Below, piece by piece: positions 34,161 through 42,961 of a stretch of 47,629 bases of DNA. This DNA comes from Acidobacteriota bacterium. GTDB lineage: Bacteria; Acidobacteriota; Terriglobia; Terriglobales; Acidobacteriaceae. The first letter of the stretch is position 1, and the number at the start of each line of letters is the position of its first letter. Location: positions 1-47,629 of the forward strand of contig JAJYBU010000028.1 of NCBI GenBank assembly GCA_021778845.1, in the 5' to 3' direction. The position numbers were made by a program, and so were the translations under genes. The notes under the pieces were generated by a model. The model was not told the origin of the DNA. It saw nothing but the letters and a program-made list of their open reading frames with translations, and searched no databases.

Positions 34161-36647
34161 GTGGCATTCCTTCCTGAGATCCCGGCTCCGTTGTCTGAGA
34201 CCAGCGCCAAGGCGCTGCAATGGACTGAGCTGATCGAATACCTGTCACGCCGCGCCCAGTCGCCGCTTGGCAGGCAGTGGATCGGCGCGTTGGGACCGAG
34301 TTCCGAGGCGGTATGGATTGGCAAACAACAACAGCGCAACGCCGAGATGCAGCGGTTGATCGTCGGTGGCAGCTTCGACTTCCGCGGAATCTTCGATGTG
34401 ACGGAGACGCTTGATCAGGCGCGGATTGAGGGTGCAGCGCTGGAGGCCGTCGAACTTCGCGCGGTGATTGTGCATGCGGAGCGCGTTGAGGCCTGGCGGC
34501 AGATGGTCCTTGCACCGCCGGATACGGTGCGTGCGCAGTGGCCGGGGGTGGAAGAGTTGTCGGCGCCGTTGCTGCCGCACGATCTGGGAAGCCTGTTGCG
34601 TTCGTTGAGCGGCAAGATTGAACCCGATGGCAGCCTGAGCGACGACGCCTCGCCGGAGTTGCGGCGGATTCGTCGCGCGCTTGAGCATCAGCATCGTGCG
34701 ATTGAGGCAAGCCTGCGTCGCGCCTTGGCGAAGCTGTCCGAAGACGGCAGCACGCAGGACTCGCTGATCACCGTGCGCGGCGAACGCTTTGTGATTCCAG
34801 TGAAGGTTGAGTTCAAGCGCAAGGTCGGCGGCGTTGTGCACGGGTCGAGTTCCAGCGGCCAGACGGTTTTCATCGAACCGATGGAGACCATCGAGCATAA
34901 CAACGAGCTGACGCGCCTGCTGGATGAAGAGCAAGGCGAGATTCATCGGATTCTTGTTGCGATGACGTGTTCCATCGCCGCACAGTCCGAGGCGTTGCTG
35001 CTGGGTGCGGCGATTCTTGCGGAGGCCGACGCGCATCAGGCGATCGCTCAGTTTGCCACGGAGTTAGCGTGCGTGCGTCCAAGCTTTGCTCCAGACGATC
35101 CACTTTCTCCAGACGACGAACCTTCCGACTTGAATCTGGTTGCAGCGCGGCATCCTCTGCTGGAGATGCGGCTTCGCACGCAGGGTGGCGCGATTGTTCC
35201 GTTGACCATTGCGCTGCCCGATGACAAGAAGCAGATGATCATTAGTGGGCCGAACACCGGTGGCAAGACGGTTGCGCTCAAGACTGCGGGCCTGCTGGCG
35301 TTGATGGCGCAGGCTGGCGTTCCTGTGCCGGCGGACAGGGCGCGGCTTCCGCTCTTCACGGCGATCTATGCTGACATCGGGGACGCGCAGTCGATCGAGC
35401 AGAATCTTTCTACCTTTTCGGCGCACGTGGTGCATGTGGAGCGCATTGCGCGTGATGCGGATGTGCGGTCCTTGGTGTTGCTCGATGAGTTGGGGTCGGC
35501 GACTGATCCCGAGGAAGGCGCGGCGCTGGCTGTGGCTGTCGCTGAACACTTCCTTATAAGAAGCGCCTGGTGCATTATCACCACGCACCTTACCTCGCTG
35601 AAAGTCTATGCGGCGAAACACGAGGGCGTTCTGAATGCGGCGGTGGGATTTGATGAGGTCGCGCTGGCTCCGACGTATGAGTTGCGGCTGGGCGTGCCGG
35701 GCTCTTCTGCAGGATTGAATATTGCGGCTCGACTCGGCCTTGATCCAGCGATCGTCGCGAATGCGCGCGCGCAGATGACGACGCAACAGATCGATATCGG
35801 TCGCTTTCTCGATGAGTTGCATGCGCAGTTGACGGCTACTGCGGCAGAGCGAGAGCACCTGGCGGCGACTGAGCGTGAGCTTGCCAGAGAGCGTTTGCGA
35901 CTGGAGCAGGAGGGCCGTGCCGAGCAACAGGCGCGCACGCGCGAGTTGGAACGACAACTCAAGAGCCTTATTGAAGATTTCGAGTCGCAGCTGCGCGACA
36001 CCGTGAAGGCGATCGACGACAAGACGGTGGCGCAGAAGATTGCGCGCGACTCGGCGCTGCGTATAGCGCGGCTAAAGCGCGAATTCTCCGAGCAGTTCCA
36101 GACCACAGTGACCGCGCATAATGCGCCGCCGCAGAGCGAGGCCGCGAGAAGGATTGCTGATCGCCAGCGCGAGCCAAAGACCGGGGATCTCGTTCGCTTG
36201 AAGTCGCTCAACCGTGAGGGCCGCGTGGTGCGGGTGATCGATGCGAAGACCTTGGAGGTTGCGGTTGGATCGATGAAGACACGCGTGCCGCGCAGCGATG
36301 TTGCGGAGATCATCGCTGTCGCGGAGAAGCCGCTGGATGCGGTGAAACGACGCGGCGGTATCAGTGTTTCAACGAGTATGGGCGCCGACGAGTCCGATTA
36401 CATCAGCTCGGAGATTAACGTGATCGGCCGCACTGCGGACGAGGCGGAGAGTGAAGTGGAACGGTTCCTCGAACGAGCGTTTCTTGCTGGATTGCCGCGC
36501 ATTCGTGTGGTGCATGGAGTGGGGATGGGTATCCTGCGCCGTACGCTGCGAGAGTTTCTTGGCAAGCATCCGCACGTGACCTCGGTTTCCGAACCGCCGT
36601 ACAACGAAGGCGGCCAGGGCGCGACGATTGTGGAGCTGCGGCAGTGA
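34161..36647 (+). CDS. mutS2: MutS2 family endonuclease
   Basis: A MutS paralogue without the mismatch-recognition domain; in other bacteria it limits recombination or rescues collided ribosomes. The product (about 828 residues from GTG 34161) has the N-terminal helical core (LQWTELIEYLSRRAQSPLG), the ATPase with Walker A GPNTGGKTVALKTAG, Walker B LVLLDELGSATDPEEG and the conserved ITTHLTSLK, a coiled coil (about residues 560-650), a KOW-like region (GDLVRLKSLNREGRVVRV) and a C-terminal Smr nuclease domain (RVVHGVGMGILRRTLREFL). The true start is uncertain: in-frame codons at 33978, 34041, 34090, 34161 and 34191 all lack a good ribosome site. Confidence 0.93.
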   Translation: MAFLPEIPAPLSETSAKALQWTELIEYLSRRAQSPLGRQWIGALGPSSEAVWIGKQQQRNAEMQRLIVGGSFDFRGIFDVTETLDQARIEGAALEAVELRAVIVHAERVEAWRQMVLAPPDTVRAQWPGVEELSAPLLPHDLGSLLRSLSGKIEPDGSLSDDASPELRRIRRALEHQHRAIEASLRRALAKLSEDGSTQDSLITVRGERFVIPVKVEFKRKVGGVVHGSSSSGQTVFIEPMETIEHNNELTRLLDEEQGEIHRILVAMTCSIAAQSEALLLGAAILAEADAHQAIAQFATELACVRPSFAPDDPLSPDDEPSDLNLVAARHPLLEMRLRTQGGAIVPLTIALPDDKKQMIISGPNTGGKTVALKTAGLLALMAQAGVPVPADRARLPLFTAIYADIGDAQSIEQNLSTFSAHVVHVERIARDADVRSLVLLDELGSATDPEEGAALAVAVAEHFLIRSAWCIITTHLTSLKVYAAKHEGVLNAAVGFDEVALAPTYELRLGVPGSSAGLNIAARLGLDPAIVANARAQMTTQQIDIGRFLDELHAQLTATAAEREHLAATERELARERLRLEQEGRAEQQARTRELERQLKSLIEDFESQLRDTVKAIDDKTVAQKIARDSALRIARLKREFSEQFQTTVTAHNAPPQSEAARRIADRQREPKTGDLVRLKSLNREGRVVRVIDAKTLEVAVGSMKTRVPRSDVAEIIAVAEKPLDAVKRRGGISVSTSMGADESDYISSEINVIGRTADEAESEVERFLERAFLAGLPRIRVVHGVGMGILRRTLREFLGKHPHVTSVSEPPYNEGGQGATIVELRQ

Positions 36648-36710
36648 GCTTCGTTGGTGCCACGCCCGCCGGTGGGAGTTGAACGAGAGGGTCCCGCTGA
36701 GCTGCCAATT

Positions 36711-36745
36711 TCCCCGTTCGCTGCAACATATCCCCATTCGCTGCA
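36711..36745. repeat. Two 15-bp direct repeats upstream of the radical SAM gene
   Basis: TCCCCGTTCGCTGCA (36711-36725) and TCCCCATTCGCTGCA (36731-36745) differ at one base and lie exactly 20 bp apart, two helical turns. This is the usual look of a pair of regulator binding sites. Confidence 0.5.
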
Positions 36746-36789
36746 GAGCTAAGGACTTCCAGTTGCATCTCGCCTAAGCTGACGGGTAC

Positions 36790-36852
36790 GAGTAGCAGAT
36801 AAAGCTACTCAACTCGGAAGCACTCATGGACAACCGCTTTCTGTGCTGAGTG
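36790..36852 (+). promoter_or_regulatory. Two stem-loops in the leader of the radical SAM gene
   Basis: GAGTAGC (36790-36796) pairs with GCTACTC (36804-36810), and CACTCA (36821-36826) with TGAGTG (36847-36852). They lie between the direct repeats and ATG 36931 and may form part of the 5' UTR. No riboswitch class is recognised. Confidence 0.35.
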
Positions 36853-36930
36853 GGCTTCGAGGATGTGAACCAATACTGGAACGAATCTCTCGCCGCGCGA
36901 CCGTTGTGGCGAACCTTCAGGAGACGAAAA

Positions 36931-39057
36931 ATGGGAAAAGCAACGAAGCTCTTTGAAAAGGGCGTAGTCCTCGGTGCAAAGGCAGGCTGGGGTGTGTTCA
37001 GCAAACTGAACTCGATCAGCCCCAACGAGAGCTTTACTCCGAAGTGGTCGGATAAGCCCCTGCTGAAGTCCTACCAGAAGGAGAAGCCGCCTCTCGGCTG
37101 GCCGCGTACGACGGACTCGCTGTGCCCCAAGTGCGTGCCGCAGATCCGCCAGCAGATCGTGGATGGCAAGCTGCCCCATGAGATTCTGCTCAATGAGAAG
37201 GTCGGCGAGATCAAGGCGCAGATCATTGAGCGCGACGGCAAAATTCTGATGGTGAAGGATTGCCCCATCCACGGCCACTTTGAAGATCTGATGTCGATTG
37301 ATCCGCCGATGATGAAGCACCTGGAGGATGTATTCCCGGGTCGAGATATTCGTGCTCATAACGACGGCAACCTGCACAACCACGGCACCTCGACCGTGAC
37401 GCATGGACGCGGCTCCGTGCTGACCATCGACCTCACGAACCGCTGCAACATGATGTGCGATCCCTGCTTCATGGACGCCAACCAGGTTGGTTTTGTGCAT
37501 GAGTTGACGTGGGATGAGATCAAGACCATGCTCGACAACGCCATTACCATCAAGCCGAAGCGCCAGATGTCGGTGCAATTCTCGGGCGGTGAGCCGACGT
37601 TGAGCCCGTACTTCCTCGATGCGGTCGCCTATGCCCGCAAGGTTGGTTATAACTCGGTGCAGGCAGCTACGAATGGCATTGAGTTTGCAAAGTCCAAGGA
37701 GTTTGCGAAGGCTGCCGCTGAGGCGGGCCTGCGCTACGCCTATCTACAGTTTGACGGGATTGGAAATGCCGCGAACTCGCATCGCAAGGTTGGCAACGCG
37801 TTCGACGTGAAGCTGCAGGCGATCCATAATCTGCATGAGGCTGGCGTTGATATCGTTCCGGTCACGACGATTGTCAACGGTATTAACAACGAGCAGGTCG
37901 GCCGTATCATCCAGTTTGCGCTCGACAATCCGAAGAAGATCAACTTCCTTTCGTTCCAGCCGGTCAGCTTCACGGGCCGCGATGAGGACATCTCGGACGA
38001 GCGCCGTGCAGCGCAGCGCTACACGCTCTCGCATCTCGCACATGACATCCGCGACCAGACGGGCATGGGTGAAAGCACGCGCGACTGGTTCCCGATCAGC
38101 TTCATGTCTACGTTCAGCGATTGGGCTGATCTGGTGCATGGACCGGAGCATGAATGGGGCCAACTCTCCTGCGGCTGCCACCCGAATTGCGGCATTGGCA
38201 TGGCGCTGATGATCGATAAGGAAACCAAGGAAGCGGTCCCCGTTACGGCGTTTCTGAATGCGACGCGTCTTGCTCAGGATATTGCTCGTGTCAACGACGC
38301 GGCTCGCGGCAAGATTCTGACGATGGTGGGCGCGGCTTTGGCGCTTATCCGCAACTATGAGCCGGCCAAGGCCCCCACGCACTTCAGCATCTTCTCGCTG
38401 CTGGCGAAGTTTGATAAGTGCTTCGGCGCCACGGGACGGCAGTATGGCAAGGTTACCGCTGACCGTACGATTGAAGACATCAAGATGCGCCGCGCCGATC
38501 GCTGGAACTTCCTGTTCATCGCCGGTATGTGGTTCCAGGACCTGTTCAACTATGACTTCCGGCGCACTGAGCAGTGCATCATTCCGTATGCAACGCAAGA
38601 AGGCGAGATCAGCTTTTGCGCGTATAACACGGGCATCGGCTGGCGCAACATTATCGAGAAGATGCACATGACCTCATCGCTTACTAAGTGGTACGAAGAG
38701 CATGGCCGGCATGAGATCTTTGCAGGCGGCAAGAAGGTTGGTCTCGAGAAGGAAGCCAAGTATGACCTGGTACTCAATCAGGCGCACGTGGATTCGGCTG
38801 CGAACGACACCTTCGACAAGAGCGGCATCGCCAAGAATGCGCGCGAGGAGAAGATCCGCGCTCGCGATCAGAAGCTGAAGGAAGATGCCGAGAATGCTCG
38901 CATGGCGAAGTTGTATCGCAAGGAAATCCTCAAGGAGCCAGAGCTTCCTGGCGGGTTCGTTGCGATTGGCGAGATCGGCGGACTGGGTGGCATCAAGCCC
39001 GTTGCGCAGCAGGCCGAGGTCGTCAGGAACATCGAAGAGACTGTCGCTGGCGATTAG
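36931..39057 (+). CDS. Radical SAM enzyme, tetraether lipid synthase (Tes)-like
   Basis: A 708-residue radical SAM protein starting at ATG 36931 behind AGGAGA. The iron-sulfur motif CNMMCDPC (Cys 172, 176, 179) is intact. It is preceded by an extra N-terminal Cys domain (CPKC at 65-68 and KDCPIHGHFEDL at 109-120), the hallmark of the MJ0619/Tes family. FSGGEPTLSPY (SAM-binding) and a C-terminal Lys/Glu-rich helical tail (about 630-690) follow. Tes couples lipid tails of archaeal membranes, and homologues occur in Acidobacteriota, which make membrane-spanning iso-diabolic acids. A role in tail-to-tail coupling of fatty acids is therefore plausible but unproven. A strong terminator follows. Confidence 0.75.
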   Translation: MGKATKLFEKGVVLGAKAGWGVFSKLNSISPNESFTPKWSDKPLLKSYQKEKPPLGWPRTTDSLCPKCVPQIRQQIVDGKLPHEILLNEKVGEIKAQIIERDGKILMVKDCPIHGHFEDLMSIDPPMMKHLEDVFPGRDIRAHNDGNLHNHGTSTVTHGRGSVLTIDLTNRCNMMCDPCFMDANQVGFVHELTWDEIKTMLDNAITIKPKRQMSVQFSGGEPTLSPYFLDAVAYARKVGYNSVQAATNGIEFAKSKEFAKAAAEAGLRYAYLQFDGIGNAANSHRKVGNAFDVKLQAIHNLHEAGVDIVPVTTIVNGINNEQVGRIIQFALDNPKKINFLSFQPVSFTGRDEDISDERRAAQRYTLSHLAHDIRDQTGMGESTRDWFPISFMSTFSDWADLVHGPEHEWGQLSCGCHPNCGIGMALMIDKETKEAVPVTAFLNATRLAQDIARVNDAARGKILTMVGAALALIRNYEPAKAPTHFSIFSLLAKFDKCFGATGRQYGKVTADRTIEDIKMRRADRWNFLFIAGMWFQDLFNYDFRRTEQCIIPYATQEGEISFCAYNTGIGWRNIIEKMHMTSSLTKWYEEHGRHEIFAGGKKVGLEKEAKYDLVLNQAHVDSAANDTFDKSGIAKNAREEKIRARDQKLKEDAENARMAKLYRKEILKEPELPGGFVAIGEIGGLGGIKPVAQQAEVVRNIEETVAGD

Positions 39058-39080
39058 TTCGCAAGCGTACTCTGGAAAAA

Positions 39081-39114
39081 ACAGAAGGGCCGCCCGAGAG
39101 GGTGGCCCTTCTGT
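39081..39114 (+). terminator. Strong hairpin terminator after the radical SAM gene
   Basis: ACAGAAGGGCC (39081-39091) pairs perfectly with GGCCCTTCTGT (39104-39114), 11 bp, and GCCC/GGGT extend it to 15 bp closed by a GAGA (GNRA) loop. A run of A precedes it, so it could also end leftward transcription. Confidence 0.85.
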
Positions 39115-39346
39115 TCATGTCGTGGACTGAAGCGTCCCGGGACATCTGCATGCAACGCGTGAGCCCTGTACGCTGCGATGGCTGGGGCTCATTCCTGCGC
39201 TGAGTTTCAGGACGTCTGCAAGTCCCGCGCGTGTTGATGCCATCGTCGATCTATACGATTTCTTCGATGGTGAAAAGTAAATATTGAACGACTCTTGTGT
39301 CATTCGCGTCCCAAGGGTGCATCCTAATAGTCACCCGGAGGATTAC

Positions 39347-40417
39347 GTGACCCAGGCTTACATCAACCGCATTGCTTGTGCTGTGCCAGAGGATGATGTT
39401 CACGGCGCGTTCGTGGCCTTTGCTGACCAGATGCTCGAAGATCCGCGGGTGCAGCCGGTATTCAGGCGCATGGCTGCAAGGTCTGGCATACGGCGGCGCT
39501 TCTCCGTGCTGACGCCGAATGCGGCCAGCACGGAGTTCACGGTCAACGCACACGAGTTCTACACTCGCGGCAGTTTTCCCGATACGGCGAAACGGATGCA
39601 GATCTTCGAGCGCTTTGCGCCGAGGCTCGCACAGCAGACGCTGGACAGGCTCATGCTCACGGAAGAAGAGCGGAGCGGTGTGACGCACGTCCTGGTTACG
39701 TCCTGCACGGGGCTGTACGCGCCGGGGCTGGACTTCGACATCCTCGACCACCTCGGGCTGGACACATCGGTGGAGCGCACGATGATCGGCTTCATGGGAT
39801 GTTATGCCGCGATCAATGGGCTGAAGCAGGCTCGGCATATCGTGCGCTCGGAGCCTGCAGCGAAGGTGCTGCTGGTGAACCTGGAGCTCTGCACGCTGCA
39901 CCTGCAGGAGACGCAGGACCTGGAGCAGGTGCTGTCGTTTCTGGTGTTTGGCGACGGCTGCGCAGCCAGCCTGATCAGTGCGGAACCGACGGGGTTCGCG
40001 ATGGACAGCTTCCGCTCCGTGCTGATTCCAGAGACTCGGGAGCTGATTACGTGGCGGATACGGGGGGTGGGGTTCGATATGCTGCTGTCGGGGAAGGTGC
40101 CGGGGGAGATTGGGAAGGCGCTGGCGGTGTCTGGTGGTGAGGTGCTGGGTGGGTATGGCAAAGATGAGATCACGTTGTGGGGCGTGCATCCGGGTGGGAA
40201 GTCGGTGCTGGATGCGGTGGAGCGCGGGCTGGGGCTGACGGCGGGCGCGCTGGCGGCTTCGCGGCAGACGCTGGAGTGTTTTGGCAATATGAGTTCGGCT
40301 ACGGTGATGTTCGTGCTGGAGCGATTGATGCAGGGTGCGCATCCGGGCGAAAAGGGTTGTGCGATGTCGTTTGGCCCGGGACTTACGGCGGAGACGATGC
40401 TCTTCCATGCGGTCTGA
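39347..40417 (+). CDS. Type III polyketide synthase (chalcone/stilbene synthase-like)
   Basis: A 356-residue homodimer-type enzyme that extends acyl-CoA starters with malonyl-CoA and cyclises the product, typically to alkylpyrones or alkylresorcinols in bacteria. The catalytic triad is visible: Cys152 in GFMGCYAAINGLK, His281 in WGVHPGGKSVLDA and Asn314 in CFGNMSSATV. I start at GTG 39347, with GGAGG 5 bases upstream; the longer frame from 39284 has no site. The last bases overlap the methyltransferase start by 11 bp. Starter and product length cannot be read from the sequence. Confidence 0.9.
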   Translation: MTQAYINRIACAVPEDDVHGAFVAFADQMLEDPRVQPVFRRMAARSGIRRRFSVLTPNAASTEFTVNAHEFYTRGSFPDTAKRMQIFERFAPRLAQQTLDRLMLTEEERSGVTHVLVTSCTGLYAPGLDFDILDHLGLDTSVERTMIGFMGCYAAINGLKQARHIVRSEPAAKVLLVNLELCTLHLQETQDLEQVLSFLVFGDGCAASLISAEPTGFAMDSFRSVLIPETRELITWRIRGVGFDMLLSGKVPGEIGKALAVSGGEVLGGYGKDEITLWGVHPGGKSVLDAVERGLGLTAGALAASRQTLECFGNMSSATVMFVLERLMQGAHPGEKGCAMSFGPGLTAETMLFHAV

Positions 40418-41138
40418 TCCTGGGGTGGATTTGTCGCGGCGCGCGATGCCCTCGGAGCTGGCTGAGTGGATGGATGAACCGTGCTCCTATGAGGAGTTCC
40501 GCGCGTGCCTGGTGGATCTGGGGCAGCTCAATCGGCTGACGCTGTCGTATCGGCCGACGCTGGCATTCCTTGACCGGCTGGTTGCGACGACCGGACGAGC
40601 AGAGCCGTTGCGGATTGTGGATGTGGGCTCGGGCGGTGGCGATATGCTGCGGCGGGTGGAGCGTTGGGCCAGGCGGCGAGGCGTTGCGGTTACGCTGACC
40701 GGCATCGACCTGAACCCGCATGCGGCGCGGGCGGCGCGGGAGCTTACGCGGGCGGCGAGTGCGATTAGGTGGCTCACCGGCGATGCGTTCACCTATGCGG
40801 AACCGGTGGATGTGGTGATCAGCTCCCTGTTTACGCATCACCTGGAGGAGGTTGAGGTGGTGCGTTATCTGGCCTGGAGCGAGGCCGTTGCGCGGAGAGG
40901 GTGGTTCGTCAATGACCTGTGCCGCGAGGTGGTGCCGTTCCGGCTCTTTGGGTTGCTGGCGAAGACGATGCGATGGCATCGGTTTGTGCAGCATGATGGG
41001 CCGGTTTCGTTCCGGCGCAGCTTCCGCGAGGAGGATTGGGAGCGGATGTTGCGTGGGGCGGGGATCGGCGCGGCGGAGGTGCGGTTGGAGCGATGGACTC
41101 CGGCGCGATTGTGCGTGGAGCGGCGACGCGGGCGTTAG
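40407..41138 (+). CDS. Class I SAM-dependent methyltransferase, partner of the type III PKS
   Basis: A 243-residue methyltransferase. ATG 40407 overlaps the PKS stop, and the ATG at 40446 is the alternative. The SAM site is IVDVGSGGGDMLRRVERWA (about residues 70-88), followed by LTGIDLNPHA (motif II), an acidic GDAFTYAEPVDVVISSLFTHHL (motif III/IV) and a C-terminal region with MRWHRFVQHDGPVSFRRSF. Coupling to the PKS suggests that it methylates the polyketide product, as tailoring enzymes of alkylresorcinol or alkylpyrone pathways do. No third gene such as a monooxygenase follows. Confidence 0.85.
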   Translation: MRSDPGVDLSRRAMPSELAEWMDEPCSYEEFRACLVDLGQLNRLTLSYRPTLAFLDRLVATTGRAEPLRIVDVGSGGGDMLRRVERWARRRGVAVTLTGIDLNPHAARAARELTRAASAIRWLTGDAFTYAEPVDVVISSLFTHHLEEVEVVRYLAWSEAVARRGWFVNDLCREVVPFRLFGLLAKTMRWHRFVQHDGPVSFRRSFREEDWERMLRGAGIGAAEVRLERWTPARLCVERRRGR

Positions 41139-41313
41139 GAGCCCCCCTCCCCCCCGGTGACTTTTCGACCCAAAGTATTCACAAACTGAGGGTTAGGCTG
41201 GTACTTGTGGCAGTCCTGCTGTAACTGCTCCATTCAGAGACTTTACTCGTAAAATATTCTACCCATTGGCGTTAGGGCTGGCCTTGGCGTGGCCGGGGCC
41301 GTTCGCTCCCGCC

Positions 41314-41407
41314 GGTATGTGTCGAGCCTTCAGCCCTTGAATTTTGGGGTTATTGACCTGGGCCTTCGGCCCAGGCTGGTATATGTCGGGCCGTTGGCCC
41401 TTGGATT
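41314..41407. repeat. Intergenic GGCC-rich repeat with a palindrome
   Basis: Two related copies read GGTATGTGTCGAGCCTTCAG (from 41314) and GGTATATGTCGGGCCGTTGG (from 41378), each followed by CCCTTG. Between them lies the palindrome CCTGGGCC-TTC-GGCCCAGG (41357-41375). The layout resembles REP-like elements. Nothing else is coding between 41139 and 41466. Confidence 0.6.
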
Positions 41408-41466
41408 GGTCTGGAGGGCTAGAGGGGTTGCCCTAGTTAAATTGTAGCTACCTGGAGGAGGTAACT

Positions 41467-41505
41467 ATGCCAGGTTTTGAAAAGAATTATCGCCAGTGTT
41501 TATAG
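41467..41505 (+). other. Possible 12-codon leader ORF with a very strong ribosome site
   Basis: GGAGGAGGT (41454-41462) sits four bases before ATG 41467, which opens a 12-codon frame reading MPGFEKNYRQCL and then stops. The ribosome site overlaps a near-palindrome TAGCTACCT...AGGTAACTA. It may be a leader peptide, the decayed 5' end of a lost gene, or part of a repeat. Confidence 0.35.
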
Positions 41506-41671
41506 GGGGTTTGGCGATTCTGGCGGCTTGAGGGGGGTTGACAGGAAATCGGGGGGAATGGGGATTCTGGGAACCTACATGCCAGAAGCGAGCGGTGGGG
41601 CACCCGGGGCTCTGCGCGGACGGTTAGAGGCGATTGCCAACGACGGATGTGGTCACCGGTTCAAGAAGCAT

Positions 41672-41710
41672 GTTCCTCCACTTCGCTGGGGAATGACGCA
41701 AAATGATTGC
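41672..41710. repeat. Second copy of the dispersed head element
   Basis: GTTCCTCCACTTCGCTGGGG, AATGACGC and AAAATGATTGC follow the same order as the stretch at 618-655. Here the hexamer tail has not expanded. It lies in the non-coding gap between the small leader ORF and lrgB (41506-41785), which otherwise shows nothing. Confidence 0.45.
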
Positions 41711-41785
41711 GACTACACCTGCAAGCGGAGGGCGGGAGGCTCTGCGTGGCGGGGCGATGACTGGGGTGGTACGAGGCGCTGCGTG

Positions 41786-42508
41786 CTACCAGCGCTTGAG
41801 GATGGGGACGAGGATGGGGGCGAGGAGGGCGGTGATGATGCCGTTGGCTCCGATGGCTACTCCGGCGAAGGCGGCGGAGATGGTGTGCTGGGGGATGACG
41901 CGGGAGGCTCCGATGCCGCTGCCGGCGGTGCCTGCGGCGAGGCCCCGGGCGGCGGGTTCGCGGATCTTGAGGCGGTGCAGCAGGGGGTCGATGCTGACGG
42001 CGACCAGGATGCCGCCGATGATGGCCAGGACGGCGGAGAGAGATGGGATGCCGCCGATGCTCTGGGAAACAGCGATGGCGATGGGGGTGGTGAGGGACTT
42101 GGGCGCCATGGAGAGGGCGACGGTCTGGGAGCCGCCGAGCAGGCGGACGATGCCGTAGCCGGTGATGAGGCCGACGAAGGAACCGGCGCAGAGTGCGGCC
42201 ATCATGGGCCAGAAGCCGCGGCGCATGTGCTCGAGCGCGCGCACCATGGGGATGGCGAGGGCGACGGTGGCGGGGCCGAGCATGAAGTGGATGAACTGCG
42301 CTCCGGTGAAGTAGTCCTGGTAGGAAAGATGCGTCAGGCGCAGGGTGATGCCGATGATGACGATGGCGATGAGGACGGGGTTGGCGAGCGGGTTGCGGAC
42401 GCGCTTCTGGACCTCGACTCCGAAGAGATAGGCGCCGAGGGTGAGCACGAGCGCGAAGAGGGGAACCACGCCGGGCGAGATGGTGAGGGGGAGCAGTGAG
42501 CCGTTCAT
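41786..42508 (-). CDS. lrgB: LrgB/CidB family membrane protein
   Basis: A 240-residue integral membrane protein whose family works with LrgA/CidA in holin-like control of autolysis or in transport of overflow metabolites such as pyruvate. Six or more hydrophobic segments fill the sequence, and the conserved blocks SVTTPIAI-like KSLTTPIAIAVSQSIGGIPSL and GSGIGASRVI are present. ATG 42508 overlaps the lrgA stop (ATGA), showing coupling. A longer antisense frame seems to continue past this start, but it only shadows mutY. Confidence 0.9.
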   Translation of the reverse strand: MNGSLLPLTISPGVVPLFALVLTLGAYLFGVEVQKRVRNPLANPVLIAIVIIGITLRLTHLSYQDYFTGAQFIHFMLGPATVALAIPMVRALEHMRRGFWPMMAALCAGSFVGLITGYGIVRLLGGSQTVALSMAPKSLTTPIAIAVSQSIGGIPSLSAVLAIIGGILVAVSIDPLLHRLKIREPAARGLAAGTAGSGIGASRVIPQHTISAAFAGVAIGANGIITALLAPILVPILKRW

Positions 42509-42873
42509 AGACCCTCGTGACGGATGGAGGCGCGGTGGCCGAAGCGGTGCATGATCCAGGCGGTGGTAAGCAGGGTGATGAAGGTGCTGCCGAGAAGGGC
42601 GACGGAGATGGGAAGCCAGGCGGTGCGGAGAAGCGCGAGGTTGGCGATGATGCCGACGCCGGCGGGGACGAAGAGCAGACCGAGCCAGCCGAGGAGACCG
42701 TCGGCGATGTGCTCGAGTTCGGGCTCGGGGTCGCGGCGGCGAAGGATGTACCAGGCGGCGAGGAGAACCATGCCGAGGACCGGGCCGGGGACCTTGAGAT
42801 GCGTGGCGGCGCGCAGGGTTTCGCCGGCGAGTTGGAAGAGCAGAAGGATGAAGATGGGCTTGAGCATCGTCAT
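42505..42873 (-). CDS. lrgA: LrgA/CidA family holin-like protein
   Basis: A 122-residue membrane protein with four hydrophobic helices. The family region is LKVPGPVLGMVLLAAWYI (about residues 27-44) and the following FVPAGVGIIANLALL (about 68-82). It overlaps lrgB by four bases. Its start (42873 or 42867) is about 90 bp from the divergent mutY. Confidence 0.88.
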   Translation of the reverse strand: MTMLKPIFILLLFQLAGETLRAATHLKVPGPVLGMVLLAAWYILRRRDPEPELEHIADGLLGWLGLLFVPAGVGIIANLALLRTAWLPISVALLGSTFITLLTTAWIMHRFGHRASIRHEGL

Positions 42874-42961
42874 GGGATGAGGCTACACCAGGGCGAAGTG
42901 AGGTGCGGTGATGGGCGATGGAGGGATCGCGGAGGGGAAGTGCAGATAGACTGGCTGGAAG

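Noticed and set aside
36711..36745. Possible CRISPR or iteron array
   Set aside because: Only two 15-bp copies with a 5-bp gap; better seen as regulator sites.
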